Source of the DNA: an uncultured Myxococcales bacterium | Lineage (GTDB): Bacteria > Myxococcota_A > Bradymonadia > UBA7976 > VGTA01 | DNA length: 64,000 nucleotides | NCBI GenBank assembly: GCA_937146725.1 | Contig: CAKZRU010000090.1 | Span: forward strand, 28,074-92,073 | Direction: 5' to 3' | Shown here: positions 1 to 9,899 of the stretch, in pieces | Position numbering within the stretch: the first letter of the stretch is position 1 | How the letters are laid out: every line of letters starts with the position of its first letter | Translations under genes and position numbers: made by a program | The notes under the pieces: generated by a model | Databases searched by the model: none | What the model saw: only the letters and a program-made list of their open reading frames with translations | Told to the model about the DNA's origin: nothing

Positions 1-566
1 AACAAGGCTCCAGCATAGAGGCCAAAGCTGACTCCATGATATCCTTGTTGGCTATTAGGCTTCCAACGCAAGGGTTCAGACTCTAAGCGCTCAAGAAGTT
101 TAGCTTCATCTTCAAGTGTTTCTAAACTGAGTGTATCTTTAAAGCCCAATAGCCCAGAACGATGATTTAAAAGCTCAGCAATCGTAAGCTTTTTGCGTTC
201 TGCTCGATATCTCTCCTGTGCTAGACCCACACAAAGTTCTGGCCAGTATTGCTCTACAGGGTCAGAATACTTGATTTTTCCTCGGTCAACTAAGATCAGA
301 TAGCAGGTGGCCACAAGCCCTTTAGTGACCGAAAAAAGAGTTGTCAGGTCATTTGCTTGCCAAGGCTGAGTGGCTTCTTGGTCGGCAAAGCCACCCCATA
401 GGTCAACAACCTTTTCGCCTTTATGGTATATACAGACAGAAGCGCCTATTTCTCCACGTAAAGTAAAGTTTTCATTAAAGGCGGTTTTAACCGCTTCAAA
501 GCGGGGATGAACAAAGCCATGAATGGGATGTAACATATGATGCTCGTGGTTAATTCGTTTAGTCAT
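1..566 (-). CDS. Serine hydrolase, beta-lactamase family (EstB-like), 3' end outside window
   Basis: The first 188 codons of a penicillin-binding-protein-like serine hydrolase (PF00144) run off the left edge. The nucleophile motif S-V-T-K is at residues 79-82. A Tyr at about 176 sits where family VIII carboxylesterases and class C beta-lactamases carry their Y-x-N/S motif. The segment before the nucleophile (VVDLWGG, then a W ten residues later) is typical of EstB-like esterases rather than true beta-lactamases. No signal peptide is evident, so the enzyme is probably cytoplasmic. The start is the ATG at 564-566. No strong ribosome-binding site precedes it, and an in-frame ATG at 536 is an alternative. 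The substrate cannot be told from sequence. Confidence 0.85.
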   Translation of the reverse strand, partial: MTKRINHEHHMLHPIHGFVHPRFEAVKTAFNENFTLRGEIGASVCIYHKGEKVVDLWGGFADQEATQPWQANDLTTLFSVTKGLVATCYLILVDRGKIKYSDPVEQYWPELCVGLAQERYRAERKKLTIAELLNHRSGLLGFKDTLSLETLEDEAKLLERLESEPLRWKPNSQQGYHGVSFGLYAGAL

Positions 567-613
567 GAGAAGACTGAGATTCAGGCTATATTTAGACTGT
601 AAATCAGTATTGC

Positions 614-3600
614 TTATTCTTGAGGGTCAACAAGTACAATTTGCTGTCCAAAGGCAACATTATATTCGGTGACAGTATGATCACCTGTGGTTCCATAATC
701 AGGGAAAATTGCTTGTAAGGTCACTGTGGTTGCATTTGGTGCATAAAGAATTGTTTCATGAAATGGTCTTGCCATATACACTTCATCAAAGTTAAGGTCT
801 CCAGCGCTTGCAATACGAATGATTACACCTTGAGCATCATGAGCGTCGGCATTAAAACGCTTGGGAATAATTCTCAAGGCTTGAAGCTCAGGTTGAACCA
901 GTTCAGGACTCGCATTCAGCACCCAAGTCTCTCCTCGTAACTGATCAAAATCGCTTGCTTGGTTAGGAGCAGAGGTATTTAAGTTAACCAATAAATCTTC
1001 ATCACCATCAGCATCAAAATCAGCAAGTTGTATGCTTTGGATTTCTGGATCTACTTCATTTACAATTGGTAAGCTGGGGATCGTAATTTGTAGTTCTTCG
1101 GCGCCCAAATCGATACTACTCAGCCCTTCTGGCGCAGCCAATAAGAGCTCTAAGCTACGGTCTGCATCAAAGTCAAACCACTGCACATCGAGTAAAGTCT
1201 GAGGTAATGTAGCTTCATTCACGATGGCCGTACTTGCCCACTGCCCATTGTCATTATGATACCGTCTAAGCAAGCTTGTACTTGTTCCTTGACCGCTCGA
1301 CCAAGCGATTGGATCCAAGGTGCCATCAACACCCCAGTCGACAGTAAGCCAACCATCGATTTGTCGTCCACTTGAGATCTGAGGGAAATTATTTATGAGC
1401 TCAAAATTGTAAGTATTCGCGGATAAAGATTTGAGCCAAGCTTGTACACTTTGATCATTTTGGGCAATTAAGTCTAGGTCATCGTCACCATCAAGATCAA
1501 CCCACCATAATTTTGTTGTTTGGGAACTCAACGCACTTAAGCCTCTTAGGTTTAGACCGGATGCATCAAAGTCAAACTCTCCTTCTGCATTTTGTCGAAA
1601 TAAGAAAACACCATTCGGCTCAATGGCAATTAAGTCCAAACGGCCATCACCATTGATATCCCCTAGACTGATTACTTCCGCATTAAGGATTGGTGGTAAG
1701 CCAAGACGAACTTCCACCCATACTTCTGGGGAAACCAATGGTTCTCCAATGGTTTCAGTATCTTCATTTAGTTCACCAAAGCGCTGCCAAACTTGCAGTA
1801 AAGGCGTACTATTATCTTCTTGACTTAAGGTAAAGATCGTTAAAACCCCATCAATCGTTGTGCTCTGTATATCTTGAGTTTGGGATGCTACTGGAAAGCT
1901 TGCTTGTGCATAACGAGCATGACTCACTTGATCAAAGATCCATGAGTTAACTCCATTTTCTGACATTAAATGAAAAGGAGTTGGACTAAAGTTTTCCGCG
2001 GTTGTGTAGAAAGATAGGAGTTCAGCTTGGGTGGCAAAACCGGCAAACCACTGCATCAGTTTAATCGGGCCAAGTCCTAGTCCAGAATCATCCGCATACG
2101 CACCATTTTCTTTTTGATAAGCTCGTGCATTTAGACCTAAACGACCTGGGTCTTGCCAAGCAAGAGGGGCTAAATCAACCGCTAAGGGATTTGCCTGAGT
2201 TAGGGCAGACAGATTACCAGCCTCATCGATAGCATCTATATTAAGTGTGGCTTGAATAGGATCAATAACGACATCTTCAGCAAGCCAAAAATCACCAAAA
2301 CGTTGCGCGGGTACATTATTCACACTGACTTGCATGACAGCACTCAAGTCATCACTTGCTTCAAGGATTACATGATCAAGAGTAGGTAAGGGAAGATTGA
2401 GATTTGGACTCACAACAAAGATTTCGGGGGCAGTAATATCTCTAATATAGGTGAATTCTATCACACTTTCATTACCAACCTGATCGCTAATCACAACAGA
2501 AAGTGGATGCTCACCTGCTTCCAAATCAAGACTTGTACTTAATTCAAAGCGCTCTGGTGTGCCCCCCAAAGCAAGCGAACTCATCGCCTGATCACCAAAA
2601 GCACCACGAAGTACGGCTGATGTATTTAACAGTCCACTTCCACTGTCCTCACCCTCAACAGTAATGGAAAGATTGGCTTGCTGTGCAACACTCCGCAAGT
2701 TTGGTGTGATTAAATCTAAGTTAGGACCGGTACCATCCACATTAAATGCATAGGAAAGCTCTCGTTCATTACCCGCCCTGTCTCGGATAGTCCCCTGTAG
2801 TTGATGGGCACCATCTTCTAAAACAGATCGATATGAAAAGCGACCATTGCCTTCCAAAACCAAGGTTCCCGCTGTTCCATCAGCTAAAGATAGTTGGATT
2901 GGGTTAGGACTCGCTAAAGAGCAACCTGTATAGACAATGTCACCTCTTAACTCGACTCGACCAAGCGCATTGGGCGCGTACCATTGCTCAAAACTAGGTG
3001 CATCAAAGCTAAGTTCTGGAGCAATCCGGTCCACAGTAATGGTTACGGATGTTTCTGCACTTAAGCCTGCTTGATTTACGCCAGATAGGTGAATCGTTTG
3101 CTCGTGAAAGGGCTGATTTCTTGGAATCTGCAGATCAACCTCGGTACAAAAACTCTCCCACCATGCTTCCCCTTCAACATATTGATCACTTAAGTCTAGT
3201 GGCGCTCGGTTTAAAGCTAAGCTTTGAGTTCCGCTCTCGGCATCGATGACTCGACCACATACCTGAAGCGTCTCTTGATTATAGCACCCACTTGGACTAG
3301 GAGAAGAAATCACAACAATCGGTGGCGTACTATCCCAAAGTACATCAAAATCAGCCGATGCTGTTTGTTCATCAGTGGCAGTCGCGATAAGGTTAAGAGG
3401 GGTAAGGGCACCATCTGCCGTTAAAGTAATTTCTCGACTGAAGCTTAGGTCTTGATTGATCACAAGATTTTGGCTTGGTCCGCCATTCACTGACAAGCTT
3501 AAACTATTTACAGATGGGCATACGTTACCGCTCAAGGTATAATTAGCTTGTGAAGTAAAAGGATTGGAAGTGATGTTGACACAGGGTTGTGATTCAACTC

Positions 3601-4951
3601 GGGTAACATACAGCTCTGTGCAACTCTCATTTTCGGCACGATCAAAGGCACAAACTTCAATAAAATTAGCGTCTAAAGCCAATTGGATATTTAGCGAAAA
3701 GGCGCCGGAATCATCGCTGCGTACTTGTACGCGATCTATTTCAGCTCCACTGTTATCTTGACCAGCATAGTTTGTCACAATAACTCGTGCATTACTCTCA
3801 ATACCACCTTCTCCCCCATTGCCACTCAGACTCATGCGCTGATAAATAAAACCTGTGATATTTAAACGATTAGCCTCAATCGTAGTCCGATTTGACGCTG
3901 GAGCTGTTAAGCCAATGCCAGGAGGATAAGGGTCATAATGAAAGATAAGCTCACTTTCTTGGGTTTGTTGTAATTCATCATTCGCGACAAGCGTAAAACG
4001 ATTCTCACCCTCACTTAAACTTACGGCTGTTGACCATAGAGTTTCATCGCTAAGTTCTCTGGTTGCTATGGGATTGCCAGTTGCATTTGAAACGCTCAAT
4101 TCCACTTGGCTCAGATCACGAATTTCAACACTGACTGTTGTTTGTGCATCTCCTGATAATAAGCCAATCCAAGTTTCAGGGCTACTGGGCGTAAGTAGAG
4201 AGAGTTGTGGTGCACTACGATCCGCCATAATGAATACTTGATCAACACAGCGTACATCATCAGTATCACCAATCACCAACCTTAGTCGGTAATTCCCCTC
4301 GTTCTCCAAGGTGAGTGAAGTTTGCAAACGGTCATCCTCCACACTCGTTACTTGTTCTTCATCTCCTAAAAATACTTTTGTCTTACTCAACCACAACTCA
4401 TCATTAGGTGTACTGATATCAAAGGAGACTGTAACAGTAGCTTCATTCGTGATCCAGTGAGTTGAACCATCGATTTCAGGAGCCATATTACGGCGTGTCA
4501 CACCTGTATTCATCAGAGAAATCGTATTGATTTCACAGCTAAATACTTCTTCAACCATCATATCGGGTCTTAGAGGTTCTCCACCGGGAATTTCTCCCGC
4601 CATCATCATATCATCTACAGTTTCTCCAGCCATCTCACTATCTGGGCCAAGATCAGTCATATCCATGCCGGCTTGTTCGCCGGCCTCAATGAGATCAGCA
4701 TCAGGCACTTTAATATCACCAATGCAAACACCAAGTTGGCAGACACCACCATTACAGTCTGCGTTACTTGTACAAACACTAGGGTCTAAAACAACGCTAC
4801 AAGCGCTTGAAAAAAAGCTGATAAAAAGCAAAGTAATGAGATAAAGATGGCATACGGAAATGAACCGAGAGGTTTTTTTTGTCATATTAAAGATCGCTTT
4901 AAGAGATGTGACTGTTATGCTTCTCATCGATTTGAAGGCGTTTATGAACAT
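614..4951 (-). CDS. Large surface lipoprotein with Ig-like domains and C-terminal FG-GAP/VCBS repeats
   Basis: This 1445-residue exported protein has a lipobox ending F-F-S-S-A-C with Cys51. A small Cys-rich motif (C-T-S-N-A-D-C) and an acidic, Met-rich A-G-E-type linker (about 75-135) follow. Residues about 140-950 form a run of beta-sandwich, Ig/cadherin-like domains, each with conserved D-x-x-x-P and aromatic positions. The C-terminal part carries FG-GAP/VCBS-type calcium loops near residues 1100 (D-I-N-G-D-G-R-L-D), 1157, 1264 and 1314, suggesting a partial propeller. It probably acts outside the cell as an adhesin or binding protein, but the ligand is unknown. The ATG at 4951 has AGAGGA about 9 nt upstream; the ATG at 4885 would give a more compact signal peptide. 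It lies 14 nt behind the TPR/PEGA gene, so the two are likely cotranscribed. Confidence 0.8.
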   Translation of the reverse strand: MFINAFKSMRSITVTSLKAIFNMTKKTSRFISVCHLYLITLLFISFFSSACSVVLDPSVCTSNADCNGGVCQLGVCIGDIKVPDADLIEAGEQAGMDMTDLGPDSEMAGETVDDMMMAGEIPGGEPLRPDMMVEEVFSCEINTISLMNTGVTRRNMAPEIDGSTHWITNEATVTVSFDISTPNDELWLSKTKVFLGDEEQVTSVEDDRLQTSLTLENEGNYRLRLVIGDTDDVRCVDQVFIMADRSAPQLSLLTPSSPETWIGLLSGDAQTTVSVEIRDLSQVELSVSNATGNPIATRELSDETLWSTAVSLSEGENRFTLVANDELQQTQESELIFHYDPYPPGIGLTAPASNRTTIEANRLNITGFIYQRMSLSGNGGEGGIESNARVIVTNYAGQDNSGAEIDRVQVRSDDSGAFSLNIQLALDANFIEVCAFDRAENESCTELYVTRVESQPCVNITSNPFTSQANYTLSGNVCPSVNSLSLSVNGGPSQNLVINQDLSFSREITLTADGALTPLNLIATATDEQTASADFDVLWDSTPPIVVISSPSPSGCYNQETLQVCGRVIDAESGTQSLALNRAPLDLSDQYVEGEAWWESFCTEVDLQIPRNQPFHEQTIHLSGVNQAGLSAETSVTITVDRIAPELSFDAPSFEQWYAPNALGRVELRGDIVYTGCSLASPNPIQLSLADGTAGTLVLEGNGRFSYRSVLEDGAHQLQGTIRDRAGNERELSYAFNVDGTGPNLDLITPNLRSVAQQANLSITVEGEDSGSGLLNTSAVLRGAFGDQAMSSLALGGTPERFELSTSLDLEAGEHPLSVVISDQVGNESVIEFTYIRDITAPEIFVVSPNLNLPLPTLDHVILEASDDLSAVMQVSVNNVPAQRFGDFWLAEDVVIDPIQATLNIDAIDEAGNLSALTQANPLAVDLAPLAWQDPGRLGLNARAYQKENGAYADDSGLGLGPIKLMQWFAGFATQAELLSFYTTAENFSPTPFHLMSENGVNSWIFDQVSHARYAQASFPVASQTQDIQSTTIDGVLTIFTLSQEDNSTPLLQVWQRFGELNEDTETIGEPLVSPEVWVEVRLGLPPILNAEVISLGDINGDGRLDLIAIEPNGVFLFRQNAEGEFDFDASGLNLRGLSALSSQTTKLWWVDLDGDDDLDLIAQNDQSVQAWLKSLSANTYNFELINNFPQISSGRQIDGWLTVDWGVDGTLDPIAWSSGQGTSTSLLRRYHNDNGQWASTAIVNEATLPQTLLDVQWFDFDADRSLELLLAAPEGLSSIDLGAEELQITIPSLPIVNEVDPEIQSIQLADFDADGDEDLLVNLNTSAPNQASDFDQLRGETWVLNASPELVQPELQALRIIPKRFNADAHDAQGVIIRIASAGDLNFDEVYMARPFHETILYAPNATTVTLQAIFPDYGTTGDHTVTEYNVAFGQQIVLVDPQE

Positions 4952-4965
4952 ATTTATGCTTCCTC

Positions 4966-6402
4966 TTAAAACCTAATTTGAGTGTTAAGACTAGCACCAC
5001 CCCTAAGGCCTTCAACACTCACAGAAGGGCTTAATACTGCTTTTTTATCTTGGCGTTGATCGAGCCAATATAGAGTGCCTCCGGCTCCACCAATGATTAG
5101 GCCAAGAGCAGTAAAAATATCGGCTGAAGTTGCATAGGCTCTTACGGCTTGAGCCCGATCTAACTCGCCTTGTTGACGTGAGCATAATTCATGTGCTCGA
5201 CAATCTTGTAGATTCCCATCAGCATTTAAGGCCACACCACCCAAAACTAGGCCAGTGAGTAAGCTCGCTCCCCCAAGACTGAGCAAGCCTAAAGTCAATT
5301 GCTTTCGACTAAGCCATGGCTTTGATGAGGCAAAGTCGACATTGATTTGAGTGGTATCACCGGCTTTTAGCTGAATGGTTTCTTGATATTGACCGCCTTG
5401 AGGACCTTTAAGCTCAATCAGATGCTCACCTTCAGCCACTTCAATCGGATCATGAAAGGGGCTTTGCCCTTTGGGTAGGCCATCAATGAATAATAGAGCG
5501 CCAGCTACACTCACATCAAGGGCAACTAAGGCGACTCCCTCACTACTTTTGAGTGCGACTTCTAAAGTTAATGGGGCAGTTTTACTGTGGACTGAACGTA
5601 AGCTAATGATGCGCTTGCTAGGTAGATAGCCCGAAGCATTAATTGAAAGTTCGTGATCTCCCACCGATAACTTTAAAAGTGCTGGCAAGTTATTTACCTT
5701 TTGATCTCCACTGCTTACTTGAGCTTGCTCGGGTGAACCAATGACTCTGACATAAGCTGCTGCTTTGGGCAGTTTTAAATTGATTGTTTGTCGTTTTAAT
5801 CCGGCACTGAGCATAACTGACTTTTTTATAGTTTGCTCACCGGGCACTGTCACAAATACGATTAAGTTATCTTGAGCCGGAAGCATTTGTCTGACAGGGG
5901 TTACACCTAAGCTAGGATACTGTTCACTAAAAAGTCTAATTTGAGCACCGGCGGGGTCACTCGTAAAGGTGACTTCAACCCAATCTTTAATTTGAGCTTC
6001 TAAACGCTTTACTTTATCGGTGGCTTCTCCATTGGCATCTTTACCAGTTTTAATAAAGGCTTTGTATTGTTTAATCGCCTGTGGATAAAGCTTTAGACGC
6101 TCATAGACATTGGCAATATTATAAAGCATGAGTGGTAAAGGGAAATGTTGATAAGCTTTTTCAAAAGCTTCTAAAGCCTCAGGATAACGCCCTTGATCAA
6201 AGGCTACCTTTCCTTTTTTAAAGGCTGTTTTAGCAAGCTCTTTGGTGCTTGGTGCAGCCAATACAGGGCTATGGAGCACTACTACTGAAACACCAAGGAG
6301 TAGCACTGTCATTAAAGAATTTAAAAGACTTAAACGAACCCGTAAAAAGGAGGTAGAGCTTTGTCGTTGCCACGGTTGGACAACGTTCATAAGTTGATTC
6401 AT
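4966..6402 (-). CDS. TPR and PEGA-domain protein
   Basis: This 478-residue protein has a signal peptide or N-terminal anchor (about 25-52) and tetratricopeptide repeats at about 55-125 (Y-P-E-A-L-E-A-F-E-K-A-Y). Three PEGA-like beta domains follow at about 140-205, 215-285 and 295-355. The last contains the typical L-F-I-D-G-L-P-K-G-Q-S-P motif. Two hydrophobic segments near the C-terminus (about 372-395 and 425-445) are likely membrane spans. PEGA/TPR proteins of this layout are common in myxobacteria and related groups as envelope scaffolds; no enzymatic role is indicated. It is the first gene of a two-gene operon with the large Ig-like lipoprotein. Confidence 0.75.
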   Translation of the reverse strand: MNQLMNVVQPWQRQSSTSFLRVRLSLLNSLMTVLLLGVSVVVLHSPVLAAPSTKELAKTAFKKGKVAFDQGRYPEALEAFEKAYQHFPLPLMLYNIANVYERLKLYPQAIKQYKAFIKTGKDANGEATDKVKRLEAQIKDWVEVTFTSDPAGAQIRLFSEQYPSLGVTPVRQMLPAQDNLIVFVTVPGEQTIKKSVMLSAGLKRQTINLKLPKAAAYVRVIGSPEQAQVSSGDQKVNNLPALLKLSVGDHELSINASGYLPSKRIISLRSVHSKTAPLTLEVALKSSEGVALVALDVSVAGALLFIDGLPKGQSPFHDPIEVAEGEHLIELKGPQGGQYQETIQLKAGDTTQINVDFASSKPWLSRKQLTLGLLSLGGASLLTGLVLGGVALNADGNLQDCRAHELCSRQQGELDRAQAVRAYATSADIFTALGLIIGGAGGTLYWLDQRQDKKAVLSPSVSVEGLRGGASLNTQIRF

Positions 6403-6523
6403 AGTGTATTCCCGTTAAGCGGTGAATAAAAATTGATATGTACATAGCTTAAACTAAGTCTAAGCCTAAGGTCTACCGTTTGTCGATAAGTCCTTTAACT
6501 TAGTCATTTAGGATCATGCTACT

Positions 6524-8143
6524 TTAAGTATGTTGAGTTAGGCGCCAATGTCTCCAATAACCGGGGGTAAACAGGATCATCACCGTAAGTATCTCGAGTC
6601 GTCCCATTAACATTAAACTTGAGCTGACCCACTTTCCTAGATCTGTCATACAAGAGAAATCATCAGTGGGTCCTACTTGGGCCAAGCCCGGTCCAATATT
6701 GCCAATCGACGCAACTGTCGCAGTAAAGGCGGTAACGATATCCTGCCCTTCAAAGATAAAATAGAAAGTACCAACCAAAACCAAAAAAACATATAAGCCC
6801 ACAAAGCCAACAATCGCCCTTAAGGTACTTGGAGAGACGACTTGACCACCGCTTCGAACACTTTTTTTACCGGTCGGGTGCAATAGGAAAAAGAACTCTC
6901 GAAAACACAGTCTAAACACTAAAATATGACGAATGACTTTGATCCCACCACCGGTTGATCCGGCACAGCCACCAATAAACATTAAAAGCAGAAGAGGACC
7001 GATGGCTAAGGGGGCAGAAACCCAAAGCTCAAAGTCAGCAGAAGCATAGCCTGTTGTTGTCAGAATACTGAGTACTTGAAAGCTTGCCGCTCGTAATGGA
7101 GCTTCATGACCTGGTAAGTCTTGATGGCTATACAGACTTGCAGCAATGAGTAATGAACTTAGTATGGTAATGCCACCATAGACCACAAACTCACTATTTT
7201 CTTTAAGAAGGTTAAATAAAGCCTTGGGTGAATACCAATGCTGACCCATTAAAGAATATAAGGTAAAATTAACGCCAGCTAAAAACATGAAAGCAATGGT
7301 TGCCCATTCAATACCAGCACTATCAAAAGCCGCCATGCTACTTGCTCGGGTCGAAAAACCTCCGGTGGCCATAGTACTCATGCTATGACAAAGGGCCTCA
7401 AAATGATCCATCCCTAAAAACCAATAAATTAGGGCTAAACACAAGGTCATCCATCCATAGATTTTCCAAAGGATTTTAGCACCTTCACCAATTCGAGGCG
7501 TAAAGCGTTCATTCAGAGGTCCAGGCACTTCAGCATGATATAACTGCATTCCTCCAACGCCTAAAATAGGGAGAACCGCAACACCTAAAACCACAATCCC
7601 CATACCACCAAGTAAGTGGGTGACACAGCGCCAAAGCATAATGCTGCGAGGCAAGGCAAGAGTTCCATCAGCAAGATAACCTAAACCATTTTCATAAGTG
7701 GCCCATAAGCCCTTTTCAATAATCGTGGCTCCGGTGGTTGTAAAACCCGACATAGACTCAAAAAATGCAGAGCTAAACGAGGTGAATTCTTGACCTAAAA
7801 GCTGAGTTTTAGTGAGTGGGCCTGCATCCCAGCCTAAGTGCTCACACCAACCATAAAAATAATAGGGTAGGGCTCCAAAGACTGCCGAGATAAACCAGGT
7901 TAAACTGACAATCAAAAAAGCATCAGTGGGTTTGATGTCTGTATGAACGCCGGCAAGCTTTGATCTGTGAAAGCCAATATAGCCAAGACTCAATCCTAAA
8001 AGGATTGTCGCTAAAAAAGCGAGCTGATCACTGCTTGCTACCCATCCTCCATGATCAATGAGGGCATAAACGAGACTGACACTCATGGGCACACAAAGAA
8101 TCATGAGCAAAATAGAAATTAGGTAGATGAGTGCAGTCCTCAT
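6524..8143 (-). CDS. trkH: TrkH-type potassium uptake membrane subunit
   Basis: This 539-residue integral membrane protein is the ion-conducting subunit of a Trk/Ktr K+ uptake system. All four pore-loop selectivity segments can be read: S-G-F-T-T-T-G-A, M-A-T-G-G-F-S-T-R, L-T-T-T-G-Y-A-S-A and S-I-G-N-I-G-P-G, each with its central Gly. The start is taken as the ATG at 8143 because GGAGG ends 5 nt upstream of it; in-frame ATGs at 8155 and 8146 fit that site less well. The ribosome-binding site lies inside the last codons of trkA and the trkA stop is only 2 nt upstream, so translation is almost certainly coupled. Length and topology match family norms. Confidence 0.95.
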   Translation of the reverse strand: MRTALIYLISILLMILCVPMSVSLVYALIDHGGWVASSDQLAFLATILLGLSLGYIGFHRSKLAGVHTDIKPTDAFLIVSLTWFISAVFGALPYYFYGWCEHLGWDAGPLTKTQLLGQEFTSFSSAFFESMSGFTTTGATIIEKGLWATYENGLGYLADGTLALPRSIMLWRCVTHLLGGMGIVVLGVAVLPILGVGGMQLYHAEVPGPLNERFTPRIGEGAKILWKIYGWMTLCLALIYWFLGMDHFEALCHSMSTMATGGFSTRASSMAAFDSAGIEWATIAFMFLAGVNFTLYSLMGQHWYSPKALFNLLKENSEFVVYGGITILSSLLIAASLYSHQDLPGHEAPLRAASFQVLSILTTTGYASADFELWVSAPLAIGPLLLLMFIGGCAGSTGGGIKVIRHILVFRLCFREFFFLLHPTGKKSVRSGGQVVSPSTLRAIVGFVGLYVFLVLVGTFYFIFEGQDIVTAFTATVASIGNIGPGLAQVGPTDDFSCMTDLGKWVSSSLMLMGRLEILTVMILFTPGYWRHWRLTQHT

Positions 8144-8145
8144 CA

Positions 8146-9780
8146 TCACCTCCATAGCCTAAAGCGAGATTTTCTGCGACCAAAGATAGAATTGATATTA
8201 TGAAAATCTACTGACTTGGCCACGATATAGGCGACGCTTCCCGCTTGTAAAACATCCTGACCAGTGGGCATACGATGTAGTTCATCATCGGGATCCTTAA
8301 GCGCAGCAATCACCGCAAACTTTCTTGGAAAGCCAACCGTGGTCAAATCTTTAAGCGCTAAACCACAAAGGGCAGACTCTGGATCAACCACAAATGATCT
8401 TACTTCGATATCTTCTGAACTTGCTATGTCAAAAGCAGATTTTGATAAATGTTTGAGACTTTGGTGAACCATTTCATTCACTGCTAACTGACGCGGACTA
8501 AAAATACCATCAAAGCCTAAATGATCAATTAATTCGGCATATTGTTCACGATTGTTGACAATTAAGATTCTCTCACAGCCAAGTTCTCGAGCCAAAAGTG
8601 CACAAATTAAATTATCCTCATCGGAAGCACTAATCAGTAAAGTACTTTTAGGGCCAACGCCTAATTCGGCTAATTTTTCGATATCGGTTAGTGAGCCACT
8701 CACCACAGTCGCTTGGCCTCGAGAGTCATTAAGCTCTACTTTTTCAGCAATTTCTGGATCTGAAGTAATTAAAGCAATCGTATTTTTTAGGCCTTCGATA
8801 TCCAAGGTGCTCTCATCGGAATCAAAACGCTTTTTTGAGCGGTTTACAATTCGGAAAAACACACTTAGAGCCATAGAGGTCTCTCCGGCGATCGCCAAAG
8901 AGGACAAGCGGTCACTTTCATCCTGAGATGCGAAAATATAATGAATAAGATGTAGGGTTTTAGGTGTGGTCGCTAGATAAATCTCATCATGTGCTTGCAT
9001 CTCATATTCGGCCCAAGGAATTTGTAATACTCGACCTTTAAATCTTTTATTTTCACTTTTCCGAGCAATCGCAGCAATTGTCAATTGATGATCACTGGTA
9101 AAGTCTTTGAGAGACTGTCCTACAACTTGTGAGTTTGGGTGTATTTTAAGGCCATAAAGCTTAAGTCGATTAGATTCTAGCTCAACCACATCAAAAACTT
9201 GTTGATAATGAAGAAGTTCATCAAGCTTACGGCTACAGGTTCGCTCAGGGAAAAAGGCATTCACCTGTGGAAAAAGCATGTTCACATGATCATAAAAACT
9301 TTCAGAACGAACTCGAGCATATAAATATAAGCGTTCGCTTTCCGATTGAGCTTCAAGATATTTTTGACGACCTTGTTCCCCAAGAGGAGGGCAGGGAGTG
9401 AGGATTTCTCCGCTTAGGCTTTCTTCACCTGCTTCATCTAGGTCATCATCCTCAGATAAGGAAGATCTTTGTTCTTGCAGATAGCGACTCACCATTTCTT
9501 GGGCCAAATGACAGGCAAGTAAATTGACTTCATCGGCATCGGTAAGGGCGTAAAATAGATCGCAGTCATAAATACCTGCCAGCTCAAGATTCAAAGGATC
9601 TAGACCTGAGCCTTGTACATGATCGCAATCCAAGCTTGCTCGCATCAATGCAGAGCGAGACTCATCAGCTTCGATTAAGGTAATATTGATTTCATCGTGC
9701 TTACCAAGCTTCATCGCGACATTCATCCCGACTTCGCCCGCACCAACAATAATGACTTTTAATTTTTGTATATTTTGCAT
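8146..9780 (-). CDS. trkA: TrkA, cytoplasmic NAD-binding regulator of K+ uptake
   Basis: TrkA is the peripheral RCK-type regulator that gates TrkH in response to nucleotides. At 544 residues it is longer than the usual roughly 460. The first Rossmann motif is intact (V-G-A-G-E-V-G, about 12-18). The order is TrkA-N, TrkA-C, TrkA-N, TrkA-C. The extra length is mostly an acidic, probably disordered insertion at about 105-150 within the first TrkA-N domain. The second nucleotide motif is degenerate, reading A-G-E-T-S-M-A in place of G-x-G-x-x-G. The start ATG at 9780 is preceded by a purine-rich AGAGAGA. It is transcribed first in the trkA-trkH pair and diverges from mlaE. Confidence 0.92.
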   Translation of the reverse strand: MQNIQKLKVIIVGAGEVGMNVAMKLGKHDEINITLIEADESRSALMRASLDCDHVQGSGLDPLNLELAGIYDCDLFYALTDADEVNLLACHLAQEMVSRYLQEQRSSLSEDDDLDEAGEESLSGEILTPCPPLGEQGRQKYLEAQSESERLYLYARVRSESFYDHVNMLFPQVNAFFPERTCSRKLDELLHYQQVFDVVELESNRLKLYGLKIHPNSQVVGQSLKDFTSDHQLTIAAIARKSENKRFKGRVLQIPWAEYEMQAHDEIYLATTPKTLHLIHYIFASQDESDRLSSLAIAGETSMALSVFFRIVNRSKKRFDSDESTLDIEGLKNTIALITSDPEIAEKVELNDSRGQATVVSGSLTDIEKLAELGVGPKSTLLISASDEDNLICALLARELGCERILIVNNREQYAELIDHLGFDGIFSPRQLAVNEMVHQSLKHLSKSAFDIASSEDIEVRSFVVDPESALCGLALKDLTTVGFPRKFAVIAALKDPDDELHRMPTGQDVLQAGSVAYIVAKSVDFHNINSIFGRRKSRFRLWR

Positions 9781-9825
9781 GTGATCTCTCTTTAAGTTAG
9801 AAATCAGAGCGTCTTAATACTCTTA

Positions 9826-9854
9826 AAGACAAGACTTGTCATCTTGGATATAAT
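9826..9854 (+). promoter_or_regulatory. Candidate sigma70 promoter of mlaE with overlapping palindrome
   Basis: A perfect -10 TATAAT (9849-9854) lies 17 nt from AAGACA (9826-9831), which matches TTGACA at 4 of 6 positions. The palindrome GACAAG-A-CTTGTC at 9828-9840 overlaps the -35. It sits midway between the divergent trkA and mlaE starts and could be an operator serving either side. This rests on sequence pattern alone. Confidence 0.42.
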
Positions 9855-9899
9855 CTAAATTGACATTTGTACACTACTCATACAGGTTGACCCCCCTAG

